From positions 1 to 64,000 of the forward strand of contig VXTR01000089.1 in NCBI GenBank assembly GCA_009837355.1: a stretch of DNA of 64,000 nucleotides. The letters are read 5' to 3'. Under the pieces are notes generated by a model. It had not been told where the DNA came from. It was given only the letters and a program-made list of their open reading frames with translations, and did no database searches. This document shows, piece by piece, positions 16,794 to 26,921 of the stretch (its first letter is position 1; every line of letters starts with the position of its first letter). A program made the translations under genes and the position numbers. This stretch comes from Chloroflexota bacterium. GTDB lineage: Bacteria > Chloroflexota > Dehalococcoidia > Lucifugimonadales > UBA3495.

Positions 16794-19223
16794 TCATAAG
16801 GAACGGGCGTCCGGCTCGGAGTCTTCCGTCGGCTCCTGGTCCGGGGTTTCGCCCAGAGGGACCCGGTAGCCGACCCGCGGCTCGGTGAAGACGTAAGTGG
16901 GCCGGTCGGTGTGGTCGCCCAGCTTGCGGCGCAGCTTGCTGGCGATGGCGCGCATGGGCCGAATGTCGCCGCCGGCTCTCTTGTTCCAGACCCTCTCCAG
17001 AAGGTGGTCGTAGGTCAGCACCCGGCCGGCGTTGGCCGCTAGCTCGGCCAGCAGCCGGTACTCCAGGGATACCAGGGGCACCGGCTCTCCGGCCAGGGTC
17101 GCCCGACGCTGTGCGAAGTTAACCACCAGGTCACCGCAGACGTAGGGTTCCAGCGGCGCGAACACCTCTCGCCGGCGCAGGGCCGCCAGGATGCGCGCCG
17201 CCAGCTCCGTAGGCGAGAAGGGCTTGACCACGTAGTCCGCGGCGCCATGGTCGAAGGCCCTGGCGATGAGGTCTTCCCGGCCGTAGGCCGAGATGAAGAT
17301 GACCGGCACGTCGGCTATTGCCCGGATGGACTGCATCAGCTCCACGCCGTCGGTATCGGGCAGCATCAGGTCCAGGAGCGCCACCCGGGGCTGCTCTACC
17401 GCCATGAGGTGCAGGGCCTCCTCCGGGTCGCCGGTGACCACCGGCCGGTAGCCCTCGGTGGTCAAGGCGTCGCGGATGTAGCGCAGGGCTTGGGGGTCGT
17501 CGTCCACCGCCAGAACGCGCATGCCCTCTGCCACTTCCTCCAGTTCACGCCGGGATGAACGCGGCCCGCGCAAGGCTGACGGGCTGCCGGCGGTCGTCCT
17601 CACCGTGGGCAGGGTGAAGGTGAAGCGGGTACCCAGGCCCGGGCCGTCGCTCTCGGCCCGGATACGGCCGCCGTGAGCCTCCACGATGCCTTCGCAGATG
17701 GCGAGGCCCAGGCCGGTGTCGCCGGCCGGCTCCCCGGCGCGCTCCCCGGTCGCGCCACCGGAGAACCTGCGGAACAGGTGGGGCAGTTGTTCCGCAGGGA
17801 TGCCCCGACCCTCGTCGGTCACCGACACCGCCACGTGCACCCCGTCCCGAGTGGCGCTCACTTGGATATACGAGCCCGGCGAGGAGTGGCGGGATGCGTT
17901 GTTCAGCAGGTTGACCAGCACCTGTACGATGCGCCGGCGGTCCGCCATTACCAGGGGCAGGTCCGGCGACACGTCGATTTCCAGGCGGTTGCCGGCGCCG
18001 GCGGTGCTGAAAGCGTTGCGGGCCCTTTCAACCAGCGCGATCACCTCGCCCGGCTCCGGGTTGACCGCCAGCGAGCCGGTTTCGATGCGGGCCACGTCCA
18101 GCAGGTCGGAGACCAGTTCGTTCATGTGGTCGGCCTGGTTGTTGATGATGCGGAAGAACTGGCGCACCAGGGCCGGGTCCAGGTCCGTGGCCGAATCCAG
18201 CACGGCGGCGGCGGACCCCTTGATGGAAGTCAGGGGCGCTCGCAGCTCGTGGCTGACCGTGGCCAGGAAGTCGGCCCGCAGCCGCTCAACTTCCTCCAGG
18301 GGCGTCAGGTCCTGCATGGTTACCACAAAGGACTCCACCTCACCCTCTTCGGAGCGGATGGGCGTGGCGTTGAGCAGCGCGCTTACGCTGCGCCCGTCGG
18401 GGACGCTGATGGCAATCTCTTCGGCCCGAACCGTCTCGCCGGCGCTGAGCAGCTGGGCCATGGGGAACTCCCGCAGGGAGACCTCCCGCCCGTCGGCGCG
18501 CCGGCAGGTCAATTCCTCCAGCAGGTCTTCCGGAGCCTGGTCGGGGTTGCGCAGATCCTCGACGATGCGGCGAATTTCCCGGTTGAAGGACACCGGCGCC
18601 CCCGTGCGGGCGTCGAAGACCACCACGCCAATCGGCGAGGTGTCGATGAGGGCCTCCAGGTCGGCCCGGGCCCGGCGCTCCTCCTGGTGGCGGCGGGCGT
18701 TGCCGATGGCCAGGGCGGCCTGGGAGGCGAAGAGCGCCAGCGTGTCCTCGTCCTCCTGGCTGAACCCTTCATCGCCCGGCTTGTCCGACAAGTATAGGTT
18801 GCCGACCCGGGCGCCCTGAAGACGAACGGGCGCGCTGAGGAAGCTGATCAACGGGCCCAGGGGCGGGCCGATTGCCGGCAGCCCCAGCGCTTCGGAGTAG
18901 GCTGAGAAGTCAGACACCCGCAGCGCGCCGGACAGGTCGCTCAGGTGGGCGAACAGGTCCGTGCCTCCCGGCAGTTCGATGATTCTTCGGTGGGCCTCCT
19001 CGCTCAGGCCCGAGGAGATGAAAGCCTGGAGCTGCCCGGCGTCGTCAATGACGGTGAGGCCGCCCCGACCGGCGCCGGTGAGCAGGCGCGCGTCGTCCAC
19101 CACCCGCTGCAGGACGGCGTCTAGGTCCAGGTCTTCGGTGATGCGCTGGCTGGCCTGGCTGAGGCGGGAAAGGCGCTCGCGCAGGGCTGCTGTTTCCAGG
19201 TCTCGTGGGTCTGCTGGGTTCAA
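16794..19223 (-). CDS. one-chain hybrid: GAF-PAS-histidine kinase-receiver-winged helix
   Basis: An 809-residue protein that joins both halves of a two-component system. In order: GAF domain (about 15-165), PAS (about 175-300), HisKA with phospho-accepting His325 in V-S-H-E-L-R-A-P, and HATPase_c with G-R-G-I-P and G-L-G-L-A-I-C-E-G. A receiver follows with Asp618 in L-L-D-L-M-L-P-D and the conserved Lys in V-V-K-P-F. The last domain is an OmpR-type winged helix (about 695-795), with V-S-L-E-Y-R-L-L and G-Y-R-V-P. No transmembrane segment is evident, so it senses a cytoplasmic or redox signal through GAF/PAS. Start is TTG 19223; an in-frame stop lies shortly upstream. Confidence 0.88.
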   Translation of the reverse strand: MNPADPRDLETAALRERLSRLSQASQRITEDLDLDAVLQRVVDDARLLTGAGRGGLTVIDDAGQLQAFISSGLSEEAHRRIIELPGGTDLFAHLSDLSGALRVSDFSAYSEALGLPAIGPPLGPLISFLSAPVRLQGARVGNLYLSDKPGDEGFSQEDEDTLALFASQAALAIGNARRHQEERRARADLEALIDTSPIGVVVFDARTGAPVSFNREIRRIVEDLRNPDQAPEDLLEELTCRRADGREVSLREFPMAQLLSAGETVRAEEIAISVPDGRSVSALLNATPIRSEEGEVESFVVTMQDLTPLEEVERLRADFLATVSHELRAPLTSIKGSAAAVLDSATDLDPALVRQFFRIINNQADHMNELVSDLLDVARIETGSLAVNPEPGEVIALVERARNAFSTAGAGNRLEIDVSPDLPLVMADRRRIVQVLVNLLNNASRHSSPGSYIQVSATRDGVHVAVSVTDEGRGIPAEQLPHLFRRFSGGATGERAGEPAGDTGLGLAICEGIVEAHGGRIRAESDGPGLGTRFTFTLPTVRTTAGSPSALRGPRSSRRELEEVAEGMRVLAVDDDPQALRYIRDALTTEGYRPVVTGDPEEALHLMAVEQPRVALLDLMLPDTDGVELMQSIRAIADVPVIFISAYGREDLIARAFDHGAADYVVKPFSPTELAARILAALRRREVFAPLEPYVCGDLVVNFAQRRATLAGEPVPLVSLEYRLLAELAANAGRVLTYDHLLERVWNKRAGGDIRPMRAIASKLRRKLGDHTDRPTYVFTEPRVGYRVPLGETPDQEPTEDSEPDARSL

Positions 19224-19396
19224 AGAGTCATCTCGTTAAGGGTAGGCAGGGCCGCAGGGTATTGAGCTGATGGGGCCATTATACGAAAAGCGCCCGGCGG
19301 CATCGTAGAATACCCACAAGGAGTAATGCCGGCAATCCGGGAGGGCTGGGGGCAGTTCATTGCGGCCGGAGCGAGCAGGAATCGTTCCTGCCGCGA

Positions 19397-19405
19397 TGCT
19401 ATACT
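19397..19405 (+). promoter_or_regulatory. extended -10 before the GYD gene
   Basis: TGC-TATACT, an extended -10 element about 43 bases before the ATG at 19448, with no clear -35. Confidence 0.4.
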
Positions 19406-19447
19406 AACTGCGGCGCGTTCCGAATCTTCCTCCGCAGGTGCTCCCCA

Positions 19448-19831
19448 ATGCCACTTTACGTAATGCTCGCCAACCTCACCGGACGCGGCCGGCGCATGGG
19501 CCACGACAACCCCAATCTCCTCAGCGAGGCCGCCGCCGCCGTTGAAACCCCCTCCGGCAGAATCCTCACTCAATATGCGGTCCTGGGCCGCTATGATTTT
19601 GTCATCATCACCGAGGCCGCCGACAACCAGTCTGCCGTTCGCCTTTCCCTGGAACTCGGTCTCACCGCGGGCCTCAACATCGAAACCCTGCCGGCCCTCC
19701 ACATCGGCGTGCTTTCTGATGAAGAGCACATCAGCGTCCTGCGCGACGCCGGCGTGGCCTTGAACCTGCCCACCGGCCCCGATGAGAGCGACGCCACCGA
19801 CGACTGGCGCATCCCCGACCAGCCGGCCTGA
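19448..19831 (+). CDS. GYD-domain protein
   Basis: A 127-residue protein of the GYD family, recognised by [13 protein letters not shown] and the opening [11 protein letters not shown]. The fold is a ferredoxin-like dimeric alpha/beta barrel, and the family has no settled function. About 30 residues at the C-terminus extend past the domain. thiD begins 23 bases downstream on the same strand. Confidence 0.8.
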   Translation: MPLYVMLANLTGRGRRMGHDNPNLLSEAAAAVETPSGRILTQYAVLGRYDFVIITEAADNQSAVRLSLELGLTAGLNIETLPALHIGVLSDEEHISVLRDAGVALNLPTGPDESDATDDWRIPDQPA

Positions 19832-19854
19832 TCACTGCCGCGACGCGAAACCCC

Positions 19855-20661
<807 letters not shown>

Positions 20662-20699
20662 TCGTCTCTAAACTCTGACGGTTTCGAGGTATCCTGACT

Positions 20700-23600
20700 A
20701 TGTTTGACGTGGTTTCCAGCCGGGTCAACTTTCCCGACCTGGACGCTGAAATCCTGGACTACTGGAAAGAGCGCGACGTTTTCCGCCGCTCCTACGACGA
20801 GCGCCCCGACGCTCCTCTCTTCATGATGTACGAGGGGCCGCCCACCGCCAACGGCAGCCCCGGCATTCACCACGTCCTGGCCCGCGTCTTCAAGGACGTT
20901 ATCTCCCGCTACCGCACCATGAAGGGCTGCCGCGTCATCCGCAAGGGCGGCTGGGACACCCACGGCCTGCCCGTCGAACTGCAAATCGAGCAGGAGCTTG
21001 GCATCTCCTCCAAGCGTGAAATCGAAGAGTTCGGCATCGCCGAGTTCAACCGCCGCTGCCGCGAGAGCGTTTTCCGCTACGTCAAGGAATGGGAGGTGAT
21101 GACCGACCGCATCGGCTACTGGGTCGATATGGAGGATCCTTACGTAACCCTGGAAAACGACTACATCGAAACCGGCTGGTGGATTCTCAAGAAGCTCTGG
21201 GATCGCGGCCTGCTTTACCAGGACCGCCGGGGCGCGCCCCACTGTCCCCGCTGCGTTTCCAGCCTTTCCTCCCACGAGGTCGCCCTTGGCTACCGGGAAA
21301 ACACTCCCGACCCCAGCGTGTTCGTCAAGTTCCAAGCCACCGAATGGCCGGACGCGATGCCCACCTACTTCCTGGCCTGGACTACCACGCCGTGGACGCT
21401 GCCCGGCAACACCGCCCTGGCCGTGGACGCCGATGCCGAGTATTCCGTCGTAGCCACCGACGGCTGCCAGCTTGTCCTTGCCACCGCTCTCCTCGGCGTT
21501 CTGCAGGAGGACTACACGGTGGTCAAGACCCTGGCCGGCAGCGAACTGCTTGGGCAGCCCTACCGCCCTCTCTACGACGCCGCCGAGTACGGCGTTCCCA
21601 TCCGCCGGTTCGTAAGGGGCGACGACGGCCAGACCACCCTGCAGGACGCTGATAGCTACGCGCCCCGCGTCGTCGCCGCTGATTTCGTCAGCATGGACGA
21701 CGGCAGCGGCATCGTTCACATCGCTCCGGCCTTCGGCGACGAAGACCTCGGCCTGGGCCGTGAACACCAACTGGCCTTTGTGCAGCAGGTGGATTTGCAG
21801 GGCGTCATCACGGGCAGCTACCCCTTCGCCGGCAAGTTCGTCAAGGACGCCGACCCGGAAATCGCCGCCGACCTGGAAAACCGTGGCCTCCTTTACCACC
21901 AGGGCGTCTATCGCCACACCTACCCCTTCTGCTGGCGCTGCGACACGCCGCTGCTCTACTACGCCAAGACCTCGTGGTACATCCGCACCACCGCCGTCAA
22001 GGACAGCCTGGTCGGCAACAACTCCCGGATTAACTGGTATCCCGAACACATCCGCGAGGGGCGGTTTGGTGAATGGCTGCGCAACAACGTGGACTGGGCC
22101 ATCTCCCGGGAACGCTACTGGGGAACCCCCATACCCATCTGGCAGTGCGACAATTGCGTCCAAACCGTCTGCGTCGGCAGCGTCGCCGAACTGTCCGAGC
22201 GTTCCGGCGCAATCCTCAAGGACCTCGACCTGCATCGCCCCTACGTGGACGACGTAACCTGGCCCTGCCGGGTCGAAAACTGCACCGGCACGATGCGGCG
22301 CGTCCCCGAAGTGATGGACTGCTGGTTCGACTCCGGCATGATGCCCCTGGCCCAGTGGCACTACCCCTTTGAAAACCGCGACATTGAGACCGACGGCCGG
22401 CTGCCCGCCGACTACATCTGCGAGGCCGTTGACCAGACCCGCGGCTGGTTCTACAGCCTGCACGCTCTGTCCACGCTGATGCAGGACGACATCGCCTATC
22501 GCAACGTCATCTGCCTCGGCCTCATCCTGGACGGCCGGGGCCGCAAGATGAGCAAGCGCCTGGGCAACATCGTGGAACCCGACACCATCCTGGACGCCCA
22601 CGGCGCCGACGCCCTGCGCTGGTATCTGTTCACCGCGTCCCATCCCGGCGAGCCCCGCCGCTTCTCCGACCGGCTGGTGCAGCAGACCCTGCGCCAGGTG
22701 CTGCTCACCCTGTGGAACGTCTATTCCTTCTTCACCAACTACGCCAACATCGACGAGTTCGAGCCGTCCCAAATCCCCGCCGACTGGCGTCCTGAGGCCG
22801 AGCTTGACCGCTGGATTCTGGCCGAGCTGAACCGTCTGGTGCAGGTGGTTGACGAAAACCTGGACAACTACAATCCCACCGACGCCGGCCGCCGCGTCGC
22901 CGACTTCATCGACATCCTGTCCAACTGGTACGTGCGCCGCTCCCGCCGCCGTTTCTGGAAGTCGGAAGCCGACGCCGACAAGCTGGGCGCGTACGCCACC
23001 CTCTACGCCTGCCTCACCACCGTGGCCAGGCTGATGGCGCCCTTGGCTCCTTTCGTGTCCGAGCAGATGTACCGCAACCTGGAACTGCGCTTCAATCCCC
23101 ACGGGCCGGACAGCGTGCACCTGACCGACTTCCCCGTCGCCGACGTCTCTCTCATCGACCAGCCTGTCATGGACGCCACCCGACTGGCCATCCGGGTCTC
23201 CAGCATGGGCCGGGCCGCTCGCAGCAAGGCCGGCCTCAAAGTCCGCCAGCCGCTGGCCTCCGTGGTGGTCAAGACCCGCACCGCCGACGAGGCCAAATAC
23301 CTGGATTGGGTGCGCCCGCAGATTCTCGAGGAGTTGAACATCAAAGAACTGCAGCCAGCCGACGCCGTACAAAGCCTCTACGCGGAGGCTCAAGCCGCCG
23401 CTGGCCACGACTCAGATTCTAATAGTGACGACGCCGTCGTATCCGTCAACGGGTACTCAGCCAACCTGGAATCCGGCTATATGGTGGCCGTGGACGCCAA
23501 CATCACCCCGGAACTGGCCGACGAGGGCCTGGCCCGCGAACTCTCCCATCGCATCCAGAACCTGCGCAAGTCCGCCCGCTTTCAAATCACCGACCGCATC

Positions 23601-23786
23601 GTAACCTATTACCAGGGTTCCGATGACGTTGCCCGCGTCATGGCTACCCACGGCGACTACATCAGGCAGGAAACCCTCAGCGACGACCTGCTCGCTCAGC
23701 CGCCGGCCGAAGACGCCCAATCCGAAACCGCCAAAGTGGAAGGCATGGAAGTTACCCTCGGCGTGTGTCGCGTGGCGTCCGACTGA
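20700..23786 (+). CDS. ileS: isoleucyl-tRNA synthetase, type 2
   Basis: A 1028-residue class Ia synthetase that charges tRNA-Ile. The first signature motif is G-I-H-H (residues 55-58, within A-N-G-S-P-G-I-H-H-V-L-A-R) in place of H-I-G-H. The second is K-M-S-K-R starting at Lys616. The W-D-T-H-G-L-P-V-E motif, the editing domain and a C-terminal extension are in order. The GxHH signature and the overall type match IleS2, the eukaryote-like form found in some bacteria and linked to mupirocin resistance. The mutM gene follows after 6 bases. Confidence 0.95.
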   Translation: MFDVVSSRVNFPDLDAEILDYWKERDVFRRSYDERPDAPLFMMYEGPPTANGSPGIHHVLARVFKDVISRYRTMKGCRVIRKGGWDTHGLPVELQIEQELGISSKREIEEFGIAEFNRRCRESVFRYVKEWEVMTDRIGYWVDMEDPYVTLENDYIETGWWILKKLWDRGLLYQDRRGAPHCPRCVSSLSSHEVALGYRENTPDPSVFVKFQATEWPDAMPTYFLAWTTTPWTLPGNTALAVDADAEYSVVATDGCQLVLATALLGVLQEDYTVVKTLAGSELLGQPYRPLYDAAEYGVPIRRFVRGDDGQTTLQDADSYAPRVVAADFVSMDDGSGIVHIAPAFGDEDLGLGREHQLAFVQQVDLQGVITGSYPFAGKFVKDADPEIAADLENRGLLYHQGVYRHTYPFCWRCDTPLLYYAKTSWYIRTTAVKDSLVGNNSRINWYPEHIREGRFGEWLRNNVDWAISRERYWGTPIPIWQCDNCVQTVCVGSVAELSERSGAILKDLDLHRPYVDDVTWPCRVENCTGTMRRVPEVMDCWFDSGMMPLAQWHYPFENRDIETDGRLPADYICEAVDQTRGWFYSLHALSTLMQDDIAYRNVICLGLILDGRGRKMSKRLGNIVEPDTILDAHGADALRWYLFTASHPGEPRRFSDRLVQQTLRQVLLTLWNVYSFFTNYANIDEFEPSQIPADWRPEAELDRWILAELNRLVQVVDENLDNYNPTDAGRRVADFIDILSNWYVRRSRRRFWKSEADADKLGAYATLYACLTTVARLMAPLAPFVSEQMYRNLELRFNPHGPDSVHLTDFPVADVSLIDQPVMDATRLAIRVSSMGRAARSKAGLKVRQPLASVVVKTRTADEAKYLDWVRPQILEELNIKELQPADAVQSLYAEAQAAAGHDSDSNSDDAVVSVNGYSANLESGYMVAVDANITPELADEGLARELSHRIQNLRKSARFQITDRIVTYYQGSDDVARVMATHGDYIRQETLSDDLLAQPPAEDAQSETAKVEGMEVTLGVCRVASD

Positions 23787-23792
23787 CCTGCC

Positions 23793-24605
23793 ATGCCCGA
23801 ACTCCCCGAAGTCGAAAACACCCGCCAGTATCTGCTCCGCTCCGGCTTGGTCGGGCGTCGGTTGGGCGCGCCGGAAATCACCTGGGCCAACACCATCCGC
23901 GAGCCGTCGGTGGGCGAGTTCATCGAGGGCGTCGCCGGCCGCCGCGTAACCGACGTGCAGCGCCGGGGCAAGTACCTCAACGCCTTGCTGGACGACGGCT
24001 ATCACCTGGTGTTGCACCTGGGCATGACGGGCAGCCTCCGCATCCACGACACCGACACCGAGTTGCACCGAATGGTGCGCCACACCTTTCCCCTGGACGA
24101 CGGCCGCGAGATGCGCTTCATCGATCCGCGCAAGTTCGGCCATCTGTGGCTGCTGTCCGACCCCGACGACGCCATGCCCAGAATGGGGCCGGAGCCGCTG
24201 GAACCGTCTTTCACCGTTCAGACGCTTGCCGAGGCCCTGTCCAACCGCAAAGCCCCACTCAAAGCCATCCTGCTGGAGCAGTCCGTAATCGCCGGCCTGG
24301 GCAACCTCTACGCCGACGAGTCCCTGTTCCTGTCGGGAATACACCCCGAGCGCGCCGCCAACACCCTGTCCGACGACGAAACAACGCGCCTGCACCGGGC
24401 CATCGTAACCGCCCTCACCCGTTCCACCGAAGCCTACGCCGCCGCCCGCGATGCCCAGTGGCCGGACCCGCCTACAGCGCTGTCGCCCTGGACCATTCCC
24501 CGCTACAAGGGCGAGCGGTGCCCGCATTGCGGAACCGAAGTCCAGCTACTCCGCGTCCGCAACCGCAGCACCTGGTACTGCCCGCAGTGCCAGCCCGCTC
24601 CGTAG
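23793..24605 (+). CDS. mutM: formamidopyrimidine-DNA glycosylase
   Basis: A 270-residue Fpg/Nei-family repair enzyme that removes 8-oxoguanine and ring-opened purines. It starts P-E-L-P-E-V-E, with the catalytic N-terminal Pro2 and Glu3, and has G-K-Y-L-N-A-L and H-L-G-M-T-G-S-L-R. The helix-two-turn-helix segment is V-I-A-G-L-G-N-L-Y-A-D-E. The C-terminal zinc finger is C-P-H-C ... C-P-Q-C. Length and all landmarks are normal. It lies 6 bases after ileS, so it is probably in the same transcript. Confidence 0.95.
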   Translation: MPELPEVENTRQYLLRSGLVGRRLGAPEITWANTIREPSVGEFIEGVAGRRVTDVQRRGKYLNALLDDGYHLVLHLGMTGSLRIHDTDTELHRMVRHTFPLDDGREMRFIDPRKFGHLWLLSDPDDAMPRMGPEPLEPSFTVQTLAEALSNRKAPLKAILLEQSVIAGLGNLYADESLFLSGIHPERAANTLSDDETTRLHRAIVTALTRSTEAYAAARDAQWPDPPTALSPWTIPRYKGERCPHCGTEVQLLRVRNRSTWYCPQCQPAP

Positions 24606-24618
24606 CCACCGTTCTTTA

Positions 24619-24647
24619 TTGACGCCGGCCCTTGCCCCGCATAAACT
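24619..24647 (+). promoter_or_regulatory. sigma70-like promoter of the three-domain fusion gene
   Basis: TTGACG (24619-24624), a 17-base spacer, TAAACT (24642-24647). Transcription would start near 24654, about 75 bases before ATG 24729. Confidence 0.5.
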
Positions 24648-24728
24648 ATCCTTAGCCAGCCGGAGCGCGCTTGTCACTTGCCGGCTTTGGCGTACCCAAA
24701 TGACACCTGCTGTTGGAGGCTGACTGAA

Positions 24729-26843
24729 ATGGCCGGTTACCGCAAGCACGAGGCGCAGGAATGGGCCTGGCACACCATCAAGGGCCAGTGGACCACTCTG
24801 GTAACGCCCTTCACTCCCGATAATCGCGTGGACACCGACGGTCTCCGCCGCAACATCCGCCACGTGCAGAGCCTCGGCGTCCGCGGTGGCGGCTGCACTT
24901 GGAACATGGGCGAGTTCTGGAGCCTCACGGAAGCCGAGCGCCGCCTGGTCATGGACACCGTGGCCGACGAAGCCGCCGGCCGCTGGCTCATCGGCGCCCA
25001 CGTTACCGACACCTCCCTCCTGGAGAGCATCGCGCTGGCGAATCATGCCCAGCAGCGCGGCTTTGACCTGCTCATCATCGCCCCGTCCTACATGGTAACC
25101 AAGACCGAAGACCAGGTAGTCGAGTTCGTCCGTCAGGTTGCCGAAACCACCGACCTGGCGATGATGTTCTACAACTCCCCGCAGTTCGGCATCACCATCA
25201 GCCCCCAGGGCCTCAAGCGTCTCTGCGCCATTCCCAACGTGGTCGGCGTCAAGGAAGCCAGCTTCAACCAGCAGATTTCCATCGAAACCCACCTGCTGGT
25301 CGGCCGCGACGCCATCATCAGCACCCCCGACGAATGGATTTTCCACAAGGCCAAAGAGTTGGGCTTCCATCAGCAGGTGATGTTCGCCAACACCTCCGAC
25401 TGGCGCTTCGACACCCCGTTGCACAACTACTACACCCAGTTCATCGACCGCGCCACCGCCGGCGACCACGACGTGGAGTTTTACAACCGCCACCTCAAGG
25501 ACATCAAGGCACTGTCCGACAAGTGGTGGGGCGGCACCATGAAGAAAACCGGCGGCGCCCTGCCTGTGTCCATGTGCAAGGCCTGGGGCGAGATGATGGG
25601 CATGGCCGGCGGCAGCGTCCGCGCTCCGTTGACCGACCTCACCGACGAGGAAAAGATGGGACTCTGGCGTGAGCTGGAGCCACTGCTCCCCCGCGCAGCC
25701 GCTTCTCCCGAACCGCAACGCGAGGTCATCCACGGTCGTCCCCACGCGCCCTGGCTCAACGGGGAACTGCAGCCCGGTCGCCATCTGGACCTGGGCGGTT
25801 CCGGCATGATGCTCTTGGTCAGCGCTCAAAACAAGGCCGAGGCCCTGGAAGCCGACCGGGGCGGCGCCGACATCATCGACCTGAAAAACCTGCAAGAGGC
25901 CCTGGTGGGTTCGGCCCATCCCAAGCTGGTCAAGGAAGTGCGGGAGATTATTCCTGCTCACAAGCACGTCAGCGTCACCCTCGGCGTCGTTCCCAACCAG
26001 CCCGGCACCGTCGCCATGGCCGTGCACGCCGCCACGATGATGGACGCCACCTCGGTCAAGGTCGGCTTCCAGGTTGCCGACTACGACACCGCCGTAGAAG
26101 TGCTCCGCGAGTCCCGCGCCGCCATCGGCGACGCCGATACCAAGCTCATCGGCTCCCTCTTCGCCGACAACTTCCTCTTTGAGGGCGGCCTTGACCCTCA
26201 CCTGATGGTGCAGTTGGCCAAGGATGGTGAATGCGACGGGTTCCTCATTGACACCCTCACCAAGGACGGGCGCAACCTGTTCGACTTTATGCCCGAACCC
26301 GTCCTCCGCGATATGGTGATGGAGGCCAAGGCGGCCGGCCTGAGCACCGCCCTCAGCGGCCATCTCAAGCTGGAAAACCTGGACGAGCTGGCTCGCATCA
26401 ACCCCGACATCGTCGGAGTCCGCGGCGCTGTTTGCTCCACCGGCGACCGGGACCGCGCCGTGGCGTGGGAAGCCGTCGCCTACTTCAAGGAACAGTTAGA
26501 CCTGCGCAAGAGCGGCCAGATTGACGTGCGCGCCCCCGTCGGCGTAGCGCCAGGCGGCAATGGCAACGGCCATGCCAACGGAAACGGCAATGGCCACCAG
26601 GACGGCAGCGGCTGGACCGTCATCGACGGGCGCGGCAAGAACTGCGCCGGCGTCATCGCCGCCCTCAGCCGCCAGATGGAGTACGACCGCACCTCCTTCA
26701 TCGAGGCCATCCTCCACGACGCCCTCAACATCTACGACGTCATCTACTGGACGGAACAGGCCGGCCACAAGCTGCTCACCCAGCGCAAGGAAAACGACGG
26801 CACCCTCCGCGTCCTCATCCAACCCTTCGGCAACGGCAGATAG
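24729..26843 (+). CDS. three-domain fusion: DapA-like aldolase, MfnB-like furan synthase, TusA-like carrier
   Basis: A 704-residue protein with three enzyme-like parts. Residues 1-310 are a DapA-superfamily barrel, with Schiff-base Lys175 in V-V-G-V-K-E-A and Tyr148 in M-F-Y-N-S. Residues 360-595 match (5-formylfuran-3-yl)methyl phosphate synthase, which condenses two glyceraldehyde-3-phosphates for methanofuran. Shared motifs are G-A-D-I-I-D-L-K-N (Lys386), S-V-K-V-G (Lys444), I-D-T-L-T-K-D-G (Asp508, Lys512) and D-I-V-G-V-R-G-A. A Gly/Asn/His linker leads to a TusA-like domain (628-704) with Cys639 in D-G-R-G-K-N-C-A-G. Lys386 and Lys444 are 58 apart, as are Lys27 and Lys85 of the Methanocaldococcus enzyme. 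GGAGG lies 9 bases before the ATG. The product is unknown; a furan or sulfur-bearing metabolite is inferred. Confidence 0.85.
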   Translation: MAGYRKHEAQEWAWHTIKGQWTTLVTPFTPDNRVDTDGLRRNIRHVQSLGVRGGGCTWNMGEFWSLTEAERRLVMDTVADEAAGRWLIGAHVTDTSLLESIALANHAQQRGFDLLIIAPSYMVTKTEDQVVEFVRQVAETTDLAMMFYNSPQFGITISPQGLKRLCAIPNVVGVKEASFNQQISIETHLLVGRDAIISTPDEWIFHKAKELGFHQQVMFANTSDWRFDTPLHNYYTQFIDRATAGDHDVEFYNRHLKDIKALSDKWWGGTMKKTGGALPVSMCKAWGEMMGMAGGSVRAPLTDLTDEEKMGLWRELEPLLPRAAASPEPQREVIHGRPHAPWLNGELQPGRHLDLGGSGMMLLVSAQNKAEALEADRGGADIIDLKNLQEALVGSAHPKLVKEVREIIPAHKHVSVTLGVVPNQPGTVAMAVHAATMMDATSVKVGFQVADYDTAVEVLRESRAAIGDADTKLIGSLFADNFLFEGGLDPHLMVQLAKDGECDGFLIDTLTKDGRNLFDFMPEPVLRDMVMEAKAAGLSTALSGHLKLENLDELARINPDIVGVRGAVCSTGDRDRAVAWEAVAYFKEQLDLRKSGQIDVRAPVGVAPGGNGNGHANGNGNGHQDGSGWTVIDGRGKNCAGVIAALSRQMEYDRTSFIEAILHDALNIYDVIYWTEQAGHKLLTQRKENDGTLRVLIQPFGNGR

Positions 26844-26867
26844 TCACCACAACTATCGATCATCGCA

Positions 26868-26890
26868 GGGGCGGACTTTATGTCGGCCCC
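26868..26890 (+). repeat. GC-rich hairpin, terminator-like, after the fusion gene
   Basis: GGGGCGGAC (26868-26876) pairs with GTCGGCCCC (26882-26890) with one mismatch around a TTTAT loop, followed by the T-rich TTGTGTTT. It probably ends the fusion-gene transcript. The ATG at 26880 lies inside it, which argues against that start for the next gene. Confidence 0.6.
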
Positions 26891-26921
26891 TTGTGTTTGG
26901 GTTGGCGCTTCGGGCAAGGAT

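Noticed and set aside
24546-26363. A 605-codon minus-strand frame opposite the three-domain fusion
   Set aside because: The plus-strand gene has three recognised domains; the opposite product has no motif.
26880-26921. Upstream ATG at 26880 as start of the PD-(D/E)XK gene
   Set aside because: It lies in the loop of a GC-rich hairpin ending the previous transcript; the ATG pair at 26922/26925 is a better choice.
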